Source: Ulva prolifera | Taxonomy: Eukaryota; Chlorophyta; Ulvophyceae; Ulvales; Ulvaceae | Assembly (NCBI GenBank): GCA_023078555.1 | Contig: CM041201.1 | Span: 1,929,713 to 1,993,712, forward strand | DNA: 64,000 nt | Direction: 5' to 3' | Shown: positions 55,661 through 64,000 of the stretch, in pieces | How the letters are laid out: each line of letters begins with the position of its first letter | Numbering within the stretch: the stretch's first letter is position 1 | Made by a program: the position numbers and the translations under genes | The notes under the pieces: model-generated | The model's input: only the letters and a program-made list of their open reading frames with translations | Database searches by the model: none | What the model was told of the DNA's origin: nothing

Positions 55661-57910
55661 GGCGTGCAGTTCAGCTTCGCGGTCGGGTGCTGCCTGGCGC
55701 TGCTGTGGGAGGCTCCACTGTCGGCCCCAGGCTGGCGGGACGACCCCGGCAAGCTGCTGCGGCTGCTGCGGCCGCAGTCGGCGCTGCTGCTGGCGGTTTG
55801 GTGCAGCTGGGATGGCATCATCTTCCTCGTGCGGCCCCCATGCCTTCAGCGTTCTGCCGTGTCTTCTGCCGCATGCTCAGGACCCCCCCCCCCCCCCACA
55901 CATGCTGGGCATCGTTCAGTTGCAGTTTCTTTCTCCGGCCCGATTAGTCAGTGCTGCTTCGCCCTAGCTGCCCACCCTACCACATTTGTGCACAATCGCT
56001 CTCTCCCCGCATGCTGGCAACACACATCCCATGCACTGTGCAGAGGGAGCAGGTGTACTAATGGCCTGATCGAGTCAAATCCGGAGGCTGATCTGTCAAC
56101 TGGCGAGATATGAATAGTGTACCTGCGCGACAGCTAACACAATTGTGCACCAATCTAGGTGAATTTGCGTTCCTTGCAGGTCGGGGAGGCGCTGTCGCAC
56201 GCCGCCACCGGCACGGCGGCGCCCGGCCTCCTGACGGATCTCGCCGTGCACGTTGTCTCATTGGCCTGACCGCGTCAACCCCGGAGACTGATCTACCGAC
56301 TGGGTGAGCATGTGTATATAGTGTACTTGACTGACAGACATCGCGGTTCTGGACAAGTTTAGTTGAATCTGTATCACGTGCAGATTGGGGAGGCGCTATC
56401 GCACGCCACCACCGGCACGGCGGCTCCTGGAATCCTGCCGGACCTCGCCGTCCACGTCGCCTGGGGCCAGGGCAGCTCGCTCGCCGTCGAGGCCGCCGCC
56501 GCGCTGCTCGGCTTGTGGGCGTATGAGCCCCGCGGCTGGAACGTCTCGATCGCGCGCCTCCCGGGAGGCAAGCACCTCACGCTGCTGCCGCAGGCCATCT
56601 GGCTCGCAGCCTCCCCCGCCTTTGTCGCCCTCTCCCACCTCTCCAGAGCCCTCTCGTGAGCTCCATGGGCGGGCGAGCGTGCGTGGGTCACCTCAGCCAC
56701 GACGGCTGCACGGGCCCATATCGAATAATCAGTCTTTTCCGGCTATCATCGTGGGGTGACAGCCCCGACAAATAGCGGCATCGACCTGAGTCTGCGCCGG
56801 GGGAGGGGCTCTCGGAGAGGGAGAAGGGCGCAATCGCTCTAGTGCGCCACCGCGATGCGTGGCTGGGCTGGATTGCGCTGCTGACACGCACACGCGGCCC
56901 CCGTTGCCCGATGCAGGCGCACACGGTGGGGTTGCCACAACACATATCGTGTGTACACTACACGCCTCCATATATGGCCTCCATACACTCCATGGCCTCG
57001 AGGCATTATAATTGCTGCACGTGCTGGGCACGCCTGGCCAGCACACGGGGGCTGAGAGGACCTCCGGGGCGCGCCTGTCGGGCTGCGGCAGCCGACGGGC
57101 GCGCCCAAGGCTGCACCCTCTCAGCCTGCCATAGGCACATGCATGGGTACTATGCCATGCATGCGTGGCAGCTGCCGGTCGACCCATACTGTGGTGCACC
57201 GGCGCCGCGGGGCGAGTGCTTCAGGGGGTTCTGGTGAAGGGGGCTGTTGAAGTCACTGCAGCCACGAGCGACACATGGCGTCGCGCTGGACGGCGGCAGC
57301 GGACACCCCCCGCAGCTCTCCAGGGTACGAGGGGCGCCATGCTGTGTGCTGCACGTGCTTTGCTCTCGGGCGCAGAGGTCACCTCTGCAGCTGCTCTGCC
57401 GATATGCAGCTCTGACGGGATCCCGGCGCAGGCGGTGGCCAGAAGGGGCTTCACGGGTTTGCGACGGTAGGGTGTGTGTCTATATGGGGCATGCAAAGTA
57501 CACATTGTGTGGGGCCTATACCGCCTGCACATGGGGGGGTGCGGAATGGGCCGCCCGCCATGATTCGCCCAAGCGGCGACTTTGCACAAGTATGGGATCG
57601 CCATGTGGCTGGCCACGTGTGCTGTGGGCTCTGTTGCATGTGCTGTGTGTGCTGTGCCTCTTCGTGCGGGACCACACCGGAAGAGCGCCGACCCTCACGC
57701 ACAACACCTTTGCGGCCGCCAATGCCACAGGCGCGCCGGATATGCTGCCGTCCGGCCGGTCTGCCATGCAATTGCTTGAGCATGTGTACATGTTTGATTT
57801 TCGCGCCCGATGTGATGTGGCCGTGCCGCAGTCTCGCGGTGCTGAGGGGGCGGAGCCTGAATTTACCGGGTATCTACGCCTGTGGGCCAAAGGGGGTCGG
57901 AGGAGAGGCC
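55661..57910 (+). CDS. Unrecognised multi-exon gene with a duplicated exon
   Basis: Family not recognised. Exon 55661-55828 follows TGTGCAG and ends before GTGCGG. It reads GVQFSFAVGCCLALLWEAPL, then LLRPQSALLLAVWCSWDGII, with two hydrophobic stretches. It joins in phase to the exon starting 56384 after GTGCAG: IGEALSHATTGTAAPGILPD, then LAVHVAWGQG, LLGLWAYEPRGWNVSIARLP and LLPQAIWLAASPAFVALSHL. That exon either stops at 56659 or splices at GTGAGC after 56655. A shorter copy of its first 72 bases lies at 56180 (see repeat). Further downstream, 57600-57895 has a coding-like frame (LLHVLCVLCLFVRDHTGRAP, then HVYMFDFRARCDVAVPQSRG and FTGYLRLWAK) that may be a later exon or another gene. Likely a membrane protein. 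Confidence 0.45.
56058..56410 (+). repeat. Tandem duplication of an intron end and exon start, about 205-bp period
   Basis: The segment from TGGCCTGATCGAGTCAAATC through GATCTGTCAACTGG to the acceptor and GGGGAGGCGCTGTCGCACGC (56060-56252) is repeated at 56262-56455 (TGGCCTGACCGCGTCAACCC ... GGGGAGGCGCTATCGCACGC). The upstream exon copy (VGEALSHAATGTAAPGLLTD, then LAVHV) runs straight into the second repeat and a stop, so it is probably skipped. Confidence 0.8.
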
Positions 57911-57919
57911 CTCTCACAC

Positions 57920-58930
57920 GCCTGCGTATGTTGTGTCGGGGCAGCTGCTTCTGGCCATGACTGTTTCAGCCGCTGAACCGCTATTTTGGACGGGCCGCTG
58001 TGTGTGCTGGTGCAACGCGCCAGAGATGCAGCTGGCATGCATGCTGTGCACGCTGCTGTGCTGGGTGGCTCTGGCCGGCCCGAAGAGGGCCCGCTGTGTT
58101 AGGGTCCGATGGGCGTGTGTGATGGGATGTGGCGGAGCAGGGAGCGCGCATGCTGCTCCCCGCAGCCAGTACTAGTAGGTGGTCTGTGAGTGAGCTGCGA
58201 AGTGGGCTGACCTGCTGTGAAACCCTCTCCCATGTCAAGTGCTTGGTTTGTAATTTTAGTACAATGTTAACATTGCAAACGTTTGCATCTGCATCTGAGA
58301 CTATTAGCTGCGTCTGGCCCAGAGCTGTAGGGCACTGCCCACAGCTTGGTCTCCTTTCATACCTGTGCCATGATATCAGTCGCGTCTCTGAGTCAGTGCC
58401 TCTGGGGCGGAGGTGGCACAGCATATCAGCAGGAGAAGGGGTTGTTTCGCGGGACCAGGGGGCCTAGCGATGTTGTTCAGGCACTACCATTTTCCTGGTG
58501 GCGACAACACCCCCTGACGCTACCCGCCTGGCACAGGGGAATCCGTCGCGCTGTGCTGCCAACCTGTGTGGCAAATGAACAGTTCCGAGGATTCTCAAGG
58601 GGAAACACGCAGTCGAGTCGGCAGGACCACTGCCACTGTGTGCTATCGTACACTACATGAGTGAGCAGTGCATATGCGATCGTGCAAAAGACGTCTCAGC
58701 AACTGTGCCTCGTAGTGTACAAGTCGAGCACACTTTTTAATCTGTGCTTATCATGACGATGGCTTGATGAATATGGTGATGTTGTGCTGACGTGCTTTGC
58801 ACGATGCTGGCGAATACAGGTGCGTTGAGACGCACACTCGCCGTCCGGAGTGATCGGAGACCGTTGTGCGCCACTACCTTCATGGCCGCTGATTAAATAT
58901 GATGCTTACTTCTGCATAAATGAACTGGAG
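57920..58930. other. Unassigned stretch between genes
   Basis: A coding-like patch, SGQLLLAMTVSAAEPLFWTG, lies at about 57940-58000 and may be an exon of the preceding gene. Nothing else is supported. Confidence 0.35.
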
Positions 58931-59001
58931 AGAGTTGAGCGGCTGTTGTGATCGTTGGCGTTGCATGGGCCCGCTGCACTGTTGGTGTACTGCGCTTGCA
59001 G

Positions 59002-60149
59002 GCAATTCAGAGCTGCAGCTGGAGCTAGCACCTTCCAGCCTCGCGATGTACTGCCAGTACCTATCAAGATCCTCACAGTTGGGAAACCTTTGCGTGGGCC
59101 AACGCAAGACCTGGCAGGTCGGTCCATCACCTCGATTCCACACAAGACCTGGATGATTCCCACCCCACCAGCTGCTAACATGATTTCATTCGCTGAGGTG
59201 CTGCTGCGCTGAACGTTGCCTTGTGTACGTGCTGCACGTGCAGTCTGATGTTCCACGCGTGATTGTTTGTTGCAGACGAATGGGCTGCAAAGGTGAAGCG
59301 GTATGTTGCGTTTGAGAGCACAAAGCTCAAGGGCAACCCAAAGCGCACCGACGACCCGGAGGTCCAAATCGCTGCAGAGGGCAGTCAGCTGCTGTCGGCA
59401 CTGGACGGACGGGATTTCGTCGTCGCCCTCGACGAACGCGGGCAACAGTACACGTCCCATGACTTTTCCCACCTGATCGCCAAAGCAGGTCCGCAGCTCA
59501 CACAAATGCTGATCCACACGCTAACCACACTCGCCCCTCAACGCTGCACTTTCAATGTAGTAGCACGTACCTGCATGCTGATGCGCTGGCATGGTCAGTC
59601 GAAGTGTGGCCTGTCACACCTCATAGTTTCAGCATTCATACCTGATGCAGTCACAACCCGGATCGGCCTGGCACAATGAGGCAGGTTGCCCTGGAGCAAC
59701 TGGTACAACAGATGTTGTTGTCCTCCTGCTGTATCAAGCAAGCTGTATCAAGCAACTCAACGTCTCTTGTTGTTCCAGCAATCCCAGATGTAGTGCACTT
59801 TGCAAGCCTGTGCCACAATCGACCTGCATCCCTCCTGTGCGATATGAAGCTGCCTCCCAAGCATCAGCAGCGACCACGTGCCCCTCACTCTCTCCTCCTC
59901 TGCACCCCTCACGCCTGCTGTCACCTCACGCCTCACAGCTGAACCAGTGCTGCAGGCGACCAGTGCTCTCGGCGGATCGTGTTCTGCGTCGGCGGCGCGC
60001 ACGGCCTCTCGCCCGACGTCCGGGCGCGGGCGGACGCGGTCGTGAGCCTCTCGAAGTGTGTGCTCAACCACCAGATCGCCAACCTCGTGCTGCTGGAGCA
60101 GCTCTACCGCGCCTGGACCATCATCCGGGGGGAGCCGTACCACCACTGA
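59002..60149 (+). CDS. rlmH: RlmH-type 23S rRNA pseudouridine-N3 methyltransferase, nuclear gene for an organelle
   Basis: SPOUT-class enzyme that in bacteria methylates pseudouridine 1915 in helix 69 of 23S rRNA. Three exons join in exact phase: 59002-59117 (VPIKILTVGKPL, the family's first strand), 59276-59488 (DEWAAKVKRYVAFESTKLKG, then FVVALDERGQQYTSHDFSHL) and 59956-60149. The last carries the SAM-binding knot, FCVGGAHGLSPDVRARADAV, then VSLSKCVLNHQIANLVLLEQ and LYRAWTIIRGEPYHH with the stop. The GGAHGL glycine loop, the EQLYRA motif and the C-terminal PYHH match the family. The first placed exon begins in mid-codon, so a 5' exon, which would hold the start and any transit peptide, is missing. 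As the substrate is a bacterial-type large subunit rRNA, the product should act in the plastid or mitochondrion. That location is inference. Confidence 0.9.
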
Positions 60150-61090
60150 GCCTCAGCAGCCTGTGCTGAGCGCTTCTTTTGTCCATGAAACGATGCAAGT
60201 TTTACCGCAACAGGTCAGGCTGGCCTGTGCTTGGGCGGCATGTGCTTCCAGCGAGCTGTGTGACATGATGGGCGCAGGCCGCAGGTGGAACCTGAAAGTT
60301 TTTGCATCAGTTGTGCCAGTGGTGGTGTTCTGAGCGCTGCAGAGGAAATCGGGACCGATGTTCCATCGGTGCACCAGGAGTGAGCTCTCGCAGACCAGAC
60401 GTGGTGCTGGATGTGCTGGCATCAGTAGCATGCCGTGTTTTGTGTTGCCATGACTTGCTTGAGGCTGCTGTTGTGACTGCTGATGACACAGAAGGAGAAA
60501 TGCCAGAGCAGAATGCCAGGAATCATGGCGGCTGGATCGCCTGGGGCTGTACATGGCCGTCGCTGTGCCCGGCCCCTTTCCGCTGTAATTGCTCACACAG
60601 GCTGATGGCTATCTATGCATGGTGGAGCAGGCTTCCGGATTGGTAGCAGCTGCCCAGCCAAATTGCACACAATTCCCATGCAATGCCACAAGCCGTCCCC
60701 AAAACGTTCATGTGTTCTGCAACAGCACTGATCCTGAGCTGCTGAAGGCATCGCAAACATGATGCTAGGCTGCGTTCTCTGGATTTCTCGTTGATCAGGC
60801 CGTGATTGCTCATAGCCAGGTTGGTACTCCCTCCTGGCCACTGATCGTGCCTCCTCGCCACTGATTGTGCGGGCGAAAAAGCCTAGTTGGCCAGGGCTAC
60901 GGAGGTACGTGAGCTGCATGAGAAAGGATCAGCAGGCCCATGCTGCCACTGTTGCTGCTGCTGTGCTAGATATGGTATTACTTCAAGCGATCTAGCAGCA
61001 TGACTGCCGGTCGTGCAGCAGCCTATAGCCATGATTGTGTGTTCCGTCGGAGCTCGCTGAGCCGGGCTCCAACGTCAACATCTAGATCAT
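60150..61090. other. Intergenic stretch between rlmH and the transporter
   Basis: No exon supported. It should hold the rlmH 3' flank and the transporter promoter, but I see no defined signal. Confidence 0.5.
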
Positions 61091-63020
61091 ATGTGGCCTG
61101 AACTCCCTATAAATGGTATCGCATTGGGTCAGATTCTGTCGCTCTTGGTGACATGCACTAGCTCCATCTCCACCGAACTTGCGTTACGCGGTGCTAGCAT
61201 ACCGTTCACACAGGGGGCTATTCAATACGCTCTGCTGTTCCTAGCATTCTCCGGGCCTCTGCGATTGTTCTGGTGGCGATGGAAGGAATCGGCGTGGAAG
61301 TACATGCTGGTTTCCGGCATCGACGTCCTGTCTACAGGCTGCATCGTGAAAGCATTCAGCCTCACCAGCGTCACGAGCGTGACGCTCCTAGACAGTTGGA
61401 CCATTCCTTGCGTAATACTGCTGACAGCGGTGTTCTTTCGGCAGAGGTACGAACTGATTGAATTGGTCTCCAGTGAAAAATCCGAAGTCCGTGCATATGA
61501 CACCGACGACCCTGACATGCTTGCAGATATACAGCTAGACAGATGTTGTCCGCTATTGTTGCTGTGTCAGGGCTGGCTGTATTGCTTGTCTTCGATGATA
61601 CAAATGAGAGCAGTGCATCTGGAAGGACCTCCGCTTTGATGGGCGATGCGCTTGTGATAGCTGGGGCGACTGGCTATGCCGCGAATAACGTGCTCACTGA
61701 ACACATCCTCAAGACAGGTGATCCTGCAGAGCTTCTGGGTGGCATGGGGTGTTTCGGTGTTATCGCCAGTGCTGTGCTGGTTCCCTTGACTGAAGCCGAA
61801 GCTCTTGCAAACATCACATGGACATGGCCAGTGGTGATCTTGCTGGCTGCGTACGGTGCAGCACTTTTCCTCTTCTCGCTAGGCATGCCAGTTCTGCTTC
61901 ATCGTAGTGGCAGCACGGTGTGTCATCCCTTTCTCTTCTTGCTGATTCATCTGAGTTTGCTTCCTCACTCTTAGTACAGCACACGAATTGAAGCCATAAT
62001 CTGCCCAGCGCAATCATTGAAGCTCTATCTTCGCCTAGTGGTCATACATGGACAGTGCCCTGTGCAACTTTCGCAAGTGTTTACCTAATCTTTCCTTGCC
62101 ACAGCTTTGTGAAATCGGTTGGTGCTCAAAGTTGCCCCCAGGATCGAAGACGATGCTGAGGCGTGCATCACACCTGCCTCTCAGACCACCGGCCGCTCAC
62201 GCCAGAGCATGACCCCACCTGTGCACTCTGCTGATCCACTCTCCATCCCATGCGAAACCCCGTCTCGTTGCCGCCATTGTTGCCATCAACATGGTGTGGT
62301 GTATGTGTCGTAGTCAGAAAGTCTGTGCTCACCACGCTGGCATGGTTGCAGGTCTTCAATCTTTCGCTGCTCACCAGCGACTTCTACGCCTTTGCCGTGC
62401 GTGGCGTGTTTTTCGAGGGCTTCTCTCGACAGTCCCTCGGGGTGTACCTCCTCAGCTGCGCTGCGGTCGTGTGCGGCCTCGTGGTCTACTTCACGTGTCC
62501 AGACGCTGCGCAGCACGCCCATGCTCACGCAGCAACCCACCCAGCAACCCACCCAGCCCAGTACGCAGCGGTCGACCTGTATGATACATACACAACACCT
62601 GAAGACCGCCCGTCGTGTGCCTCCGAGCAGGGAGGAGGTGAGGGCCGGATGAGGCGGAGTGACGATGGTGGGTCCGGCGAGCGTCGTGCGGCTGAAGGTA
62701 GTTATGTGACTGTGAGCTGTAAGGAATGTGGCCCATCCTCTGCTTCACTGGGCAAACAGGGCACAGGGGCAGGGGGCATGCATGGGGCGTGCTCCATGAT
62801 TGGTGGACCTGTGCTGAGTGGGGGTGCATCGGGGGTGGTCGGGGAGCACAGCAGCTGTGGCGGGGATATGCATGATGGTCTGCAGATGACGACCTCCGGG
62901 GTGCAGGTTGCGTGGGAATACGAGGATACCGGGGATGCCGGTGACCCCACAACTGGGACAAGCTCTGCAGTGCAGATTGGCTGTAGGGATGGTGCTGTGA
63001 TCGCCCTAGATGATGCTTGA
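61091..63020 (+). CDS. SLC35F-type (DUF914) multi-pass solute transporter
   Basis: A complete gene: ATG at 61091, exons 61091-61446, 61527-61917 and 62352-63020, total 1416 bp for 471 residues. Introns start GTACGA and GTGTGT and end TTGCAG and TTGCAG, and phases join exactly (RQRYTARQMLSAIV and HRSGSTVFNLSLLT). The protein has about ten hydrophobic helices in the drug/metabolite transporter fold. Family signatures are GQILSLLVTCTSS near the start, SLTSVTSVTLLDSWTIPCVI, the helix pair around GDALVIAGATGYAANNVLTE, and FNLSLLTSDFYAFAVRGVFF. Relatives lie in internal membranes, and their substrates are mostly unproven. After the last helix (VVCGLVVYFTC) comes a hydrophilic tail of about 170 residues, rich in Gly, Ser and acidic residues with a His/Ala/Thr repeat (AHAHAATHPATHPA), which is unusually long. 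No signs of decay. Confidence 0.9.
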
Positions 63021-63810
63021 TGCCACCCTCGCCACTGTGGCAGCTTCAGCCAGGATTCAGAAAGGGCTGGCGTAGATTTTCGATCGAGTGACTTGTATTT
63101 CTCTCGATGTTGATGTGATTCTGAAAGTTCTGGTGTTCATCTCCATGATTTGGACACATATAATTCGCAATAAACTGATGAGTCAGTGTTTGGAACATCG
63201 CTTTTTTCAATCGGGATCAGGACGGGCACGTCTGCCCCCACATGTATGGACACACATCAGAGCAATAACCACGCTGTGCCAGTGACACACGTGCCACACC
63301 CGTCAGCATTGTATAGCCATCGCAGCTGGACTGACGCTTCTTTACGGGGTTGCATTTGAGCATCGTCTGCTGAGGTCCACGCCAGTGAGTGCACAGAACG
63401 AGGGTTCACGAGCCCGCCAGCAAGCCATACATGACCTCTCCAGCCCCCTCCTCCTTCTTCATACACTGCAGCCTTGAGTATTGGCTGCGCAATAGTCTCC
63501 CAATCATGCAGGGGCTTGGTTGCATTCATCACAGTCCTCGTGGTTGCACCTACACCACCACTCCACAACTTGAGAGTTTTACATTCCGGCTGCTTGAGAA
63601 GTACCGCCGTGTTGGCTGGAACGGCACCACGTGTGACGGCTAATGCAACACCTCACACCTTGTCGTTGGCCCTTGTTCCTGCCTCTGACTTGTGCTCTGC
63701 AGCATGGCGGTCTACAAGTCGCTGCGTGCATTGTTGTGGAGCTGAGGCAGGCGCATCCACTCCGTGGTAAAAGTTCGGATATAGGTTAGTTTGAGTACAT
63801 ACATCTTATT
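63021..63810. other. Intergenic stretch before the Nudix gene
   Basis: A minus-strand frame at 63257-63568 (MNATKPLHDWETIAQPILKA...) looks mildly protein-like but has no splice or family support. Nothing else seen. Confidence 0.4.
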
Positions 63811-63898
63811 ATGAGCGTGGACGAGTATTTTGATCTCGTTGACGAACATAACAAGCCCACTGGAGAGCAGAAGCATCGAAAGCTCGTGCACCAAGACG
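63811..63898 (+). CDS. Nudix hydrolase, first exon, cut by the window edge
   Basis: ATG at 63811 opens MSVDEYFDLVDEHNKPTGEQ, then KHRKLVHQDG, and the exon ends in phase 1 at a GTGTGTG donor (63899). The pattern of an aromatic-D-hydrophobic-VDE start, PTG, and KHR.LVH is the N-terminal strand and helix of Nudix hydrolases related to isopentenyl-diphosphate isomerase and the YfcD-like group. The Nudix box itself (GX5EX7REUXEEXGU) would be in later exons beyond 64000. The substrate cannot be told from this exon. Confidence 0.65.
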
Positions 63899-64000
63899 GT
63901 GTGTGACAGCAGCTCGACCGAGCTTCGACTTTATCGGCGTCCGCAGATAAGCTGACTGCATCGACTGTCCATGATCGTGCAACGTGATACAGGCGATTGG

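Noticed and set aside
59000-59517. Minus-strand frame of about 200 codons opposite rlmH
   Set aside because: It is antisense to two rlmH exons that match the family motif by motif.

Overview
This looks like a nuclear genome fragment from a eukaryote, most likely a microalga or related protist. The genes I can identify are split by spliceosomal introns. Nearly all 5' splice sites start GTGCG, GTACG or GTATG, and nearly all 3' sites end in TGCAG or CAG. Coding exons are GC-rich and sit between long stretches of repeats, microsatellites and pure G/C runs. There is no operon structure, and I saw no rRNA, tRNA or CRISPR array. The taxonomic guess is inference only.

Layout. (1) 1-4 kb: minus-strand exons of an unrecognised membrane protein gene that runs off the left edge. 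(2) 4-23 kb: essentially gene-free and repeat-rich, with dispersed short repeat families, two related fold-back elements, a 121-bp tandem duplication, a 64-bp perfect palindrome and a probable 2.7-kb hAT-like transposon (19.1-21.8 kb). (3) 23.9-31.3 kb: two RNA-metabolism genes head to head. A non-canonical poly(A) polymerase/terminal uridylyltransferase lies on the minus strand, and QTRT2, the non-catalytic subunit of eukaryotic queuine tRNA-ribosyltransferase, lies on the plus strand.

(4) 31-54.5 kb: the most striking region. A block made of the 3' part of QTRT2, an intronless four-helix membrane protein gene and a long conserved downstream segment occurs four times in tandem (A to D). The four membrane protein genes are mostly intact and diverged, which makes a local orphan family. 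The QTRT2 pieces in the later blocks are broken, and two of them share the same nonsense codon. Comparing blocks exposes younger insertions: two hAT-like MITEs with 8-bp target duplications, short gaacgggag-type insertions with flanking direct repeats, a poly(A) patch between 9-bp direct repeats, and a 4.9-kb satellite that splits block D.

(5) 54.8-64 kb: a denser stretch with one intronless minus-strand ORF, an unrecognised plus-strand gene with a tandemly duplicated exon, a nuclear rlmH-type rRNA methyltransferase (probably for an organelle ribosome), a complete three-exon SLC35F-type transporter, and the first exon of a Nudix hydrolase cut by the right edge.

Exon boundaries given here were worked out by eye from splice motifs, reading phase and family resemblance. 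No search was run.
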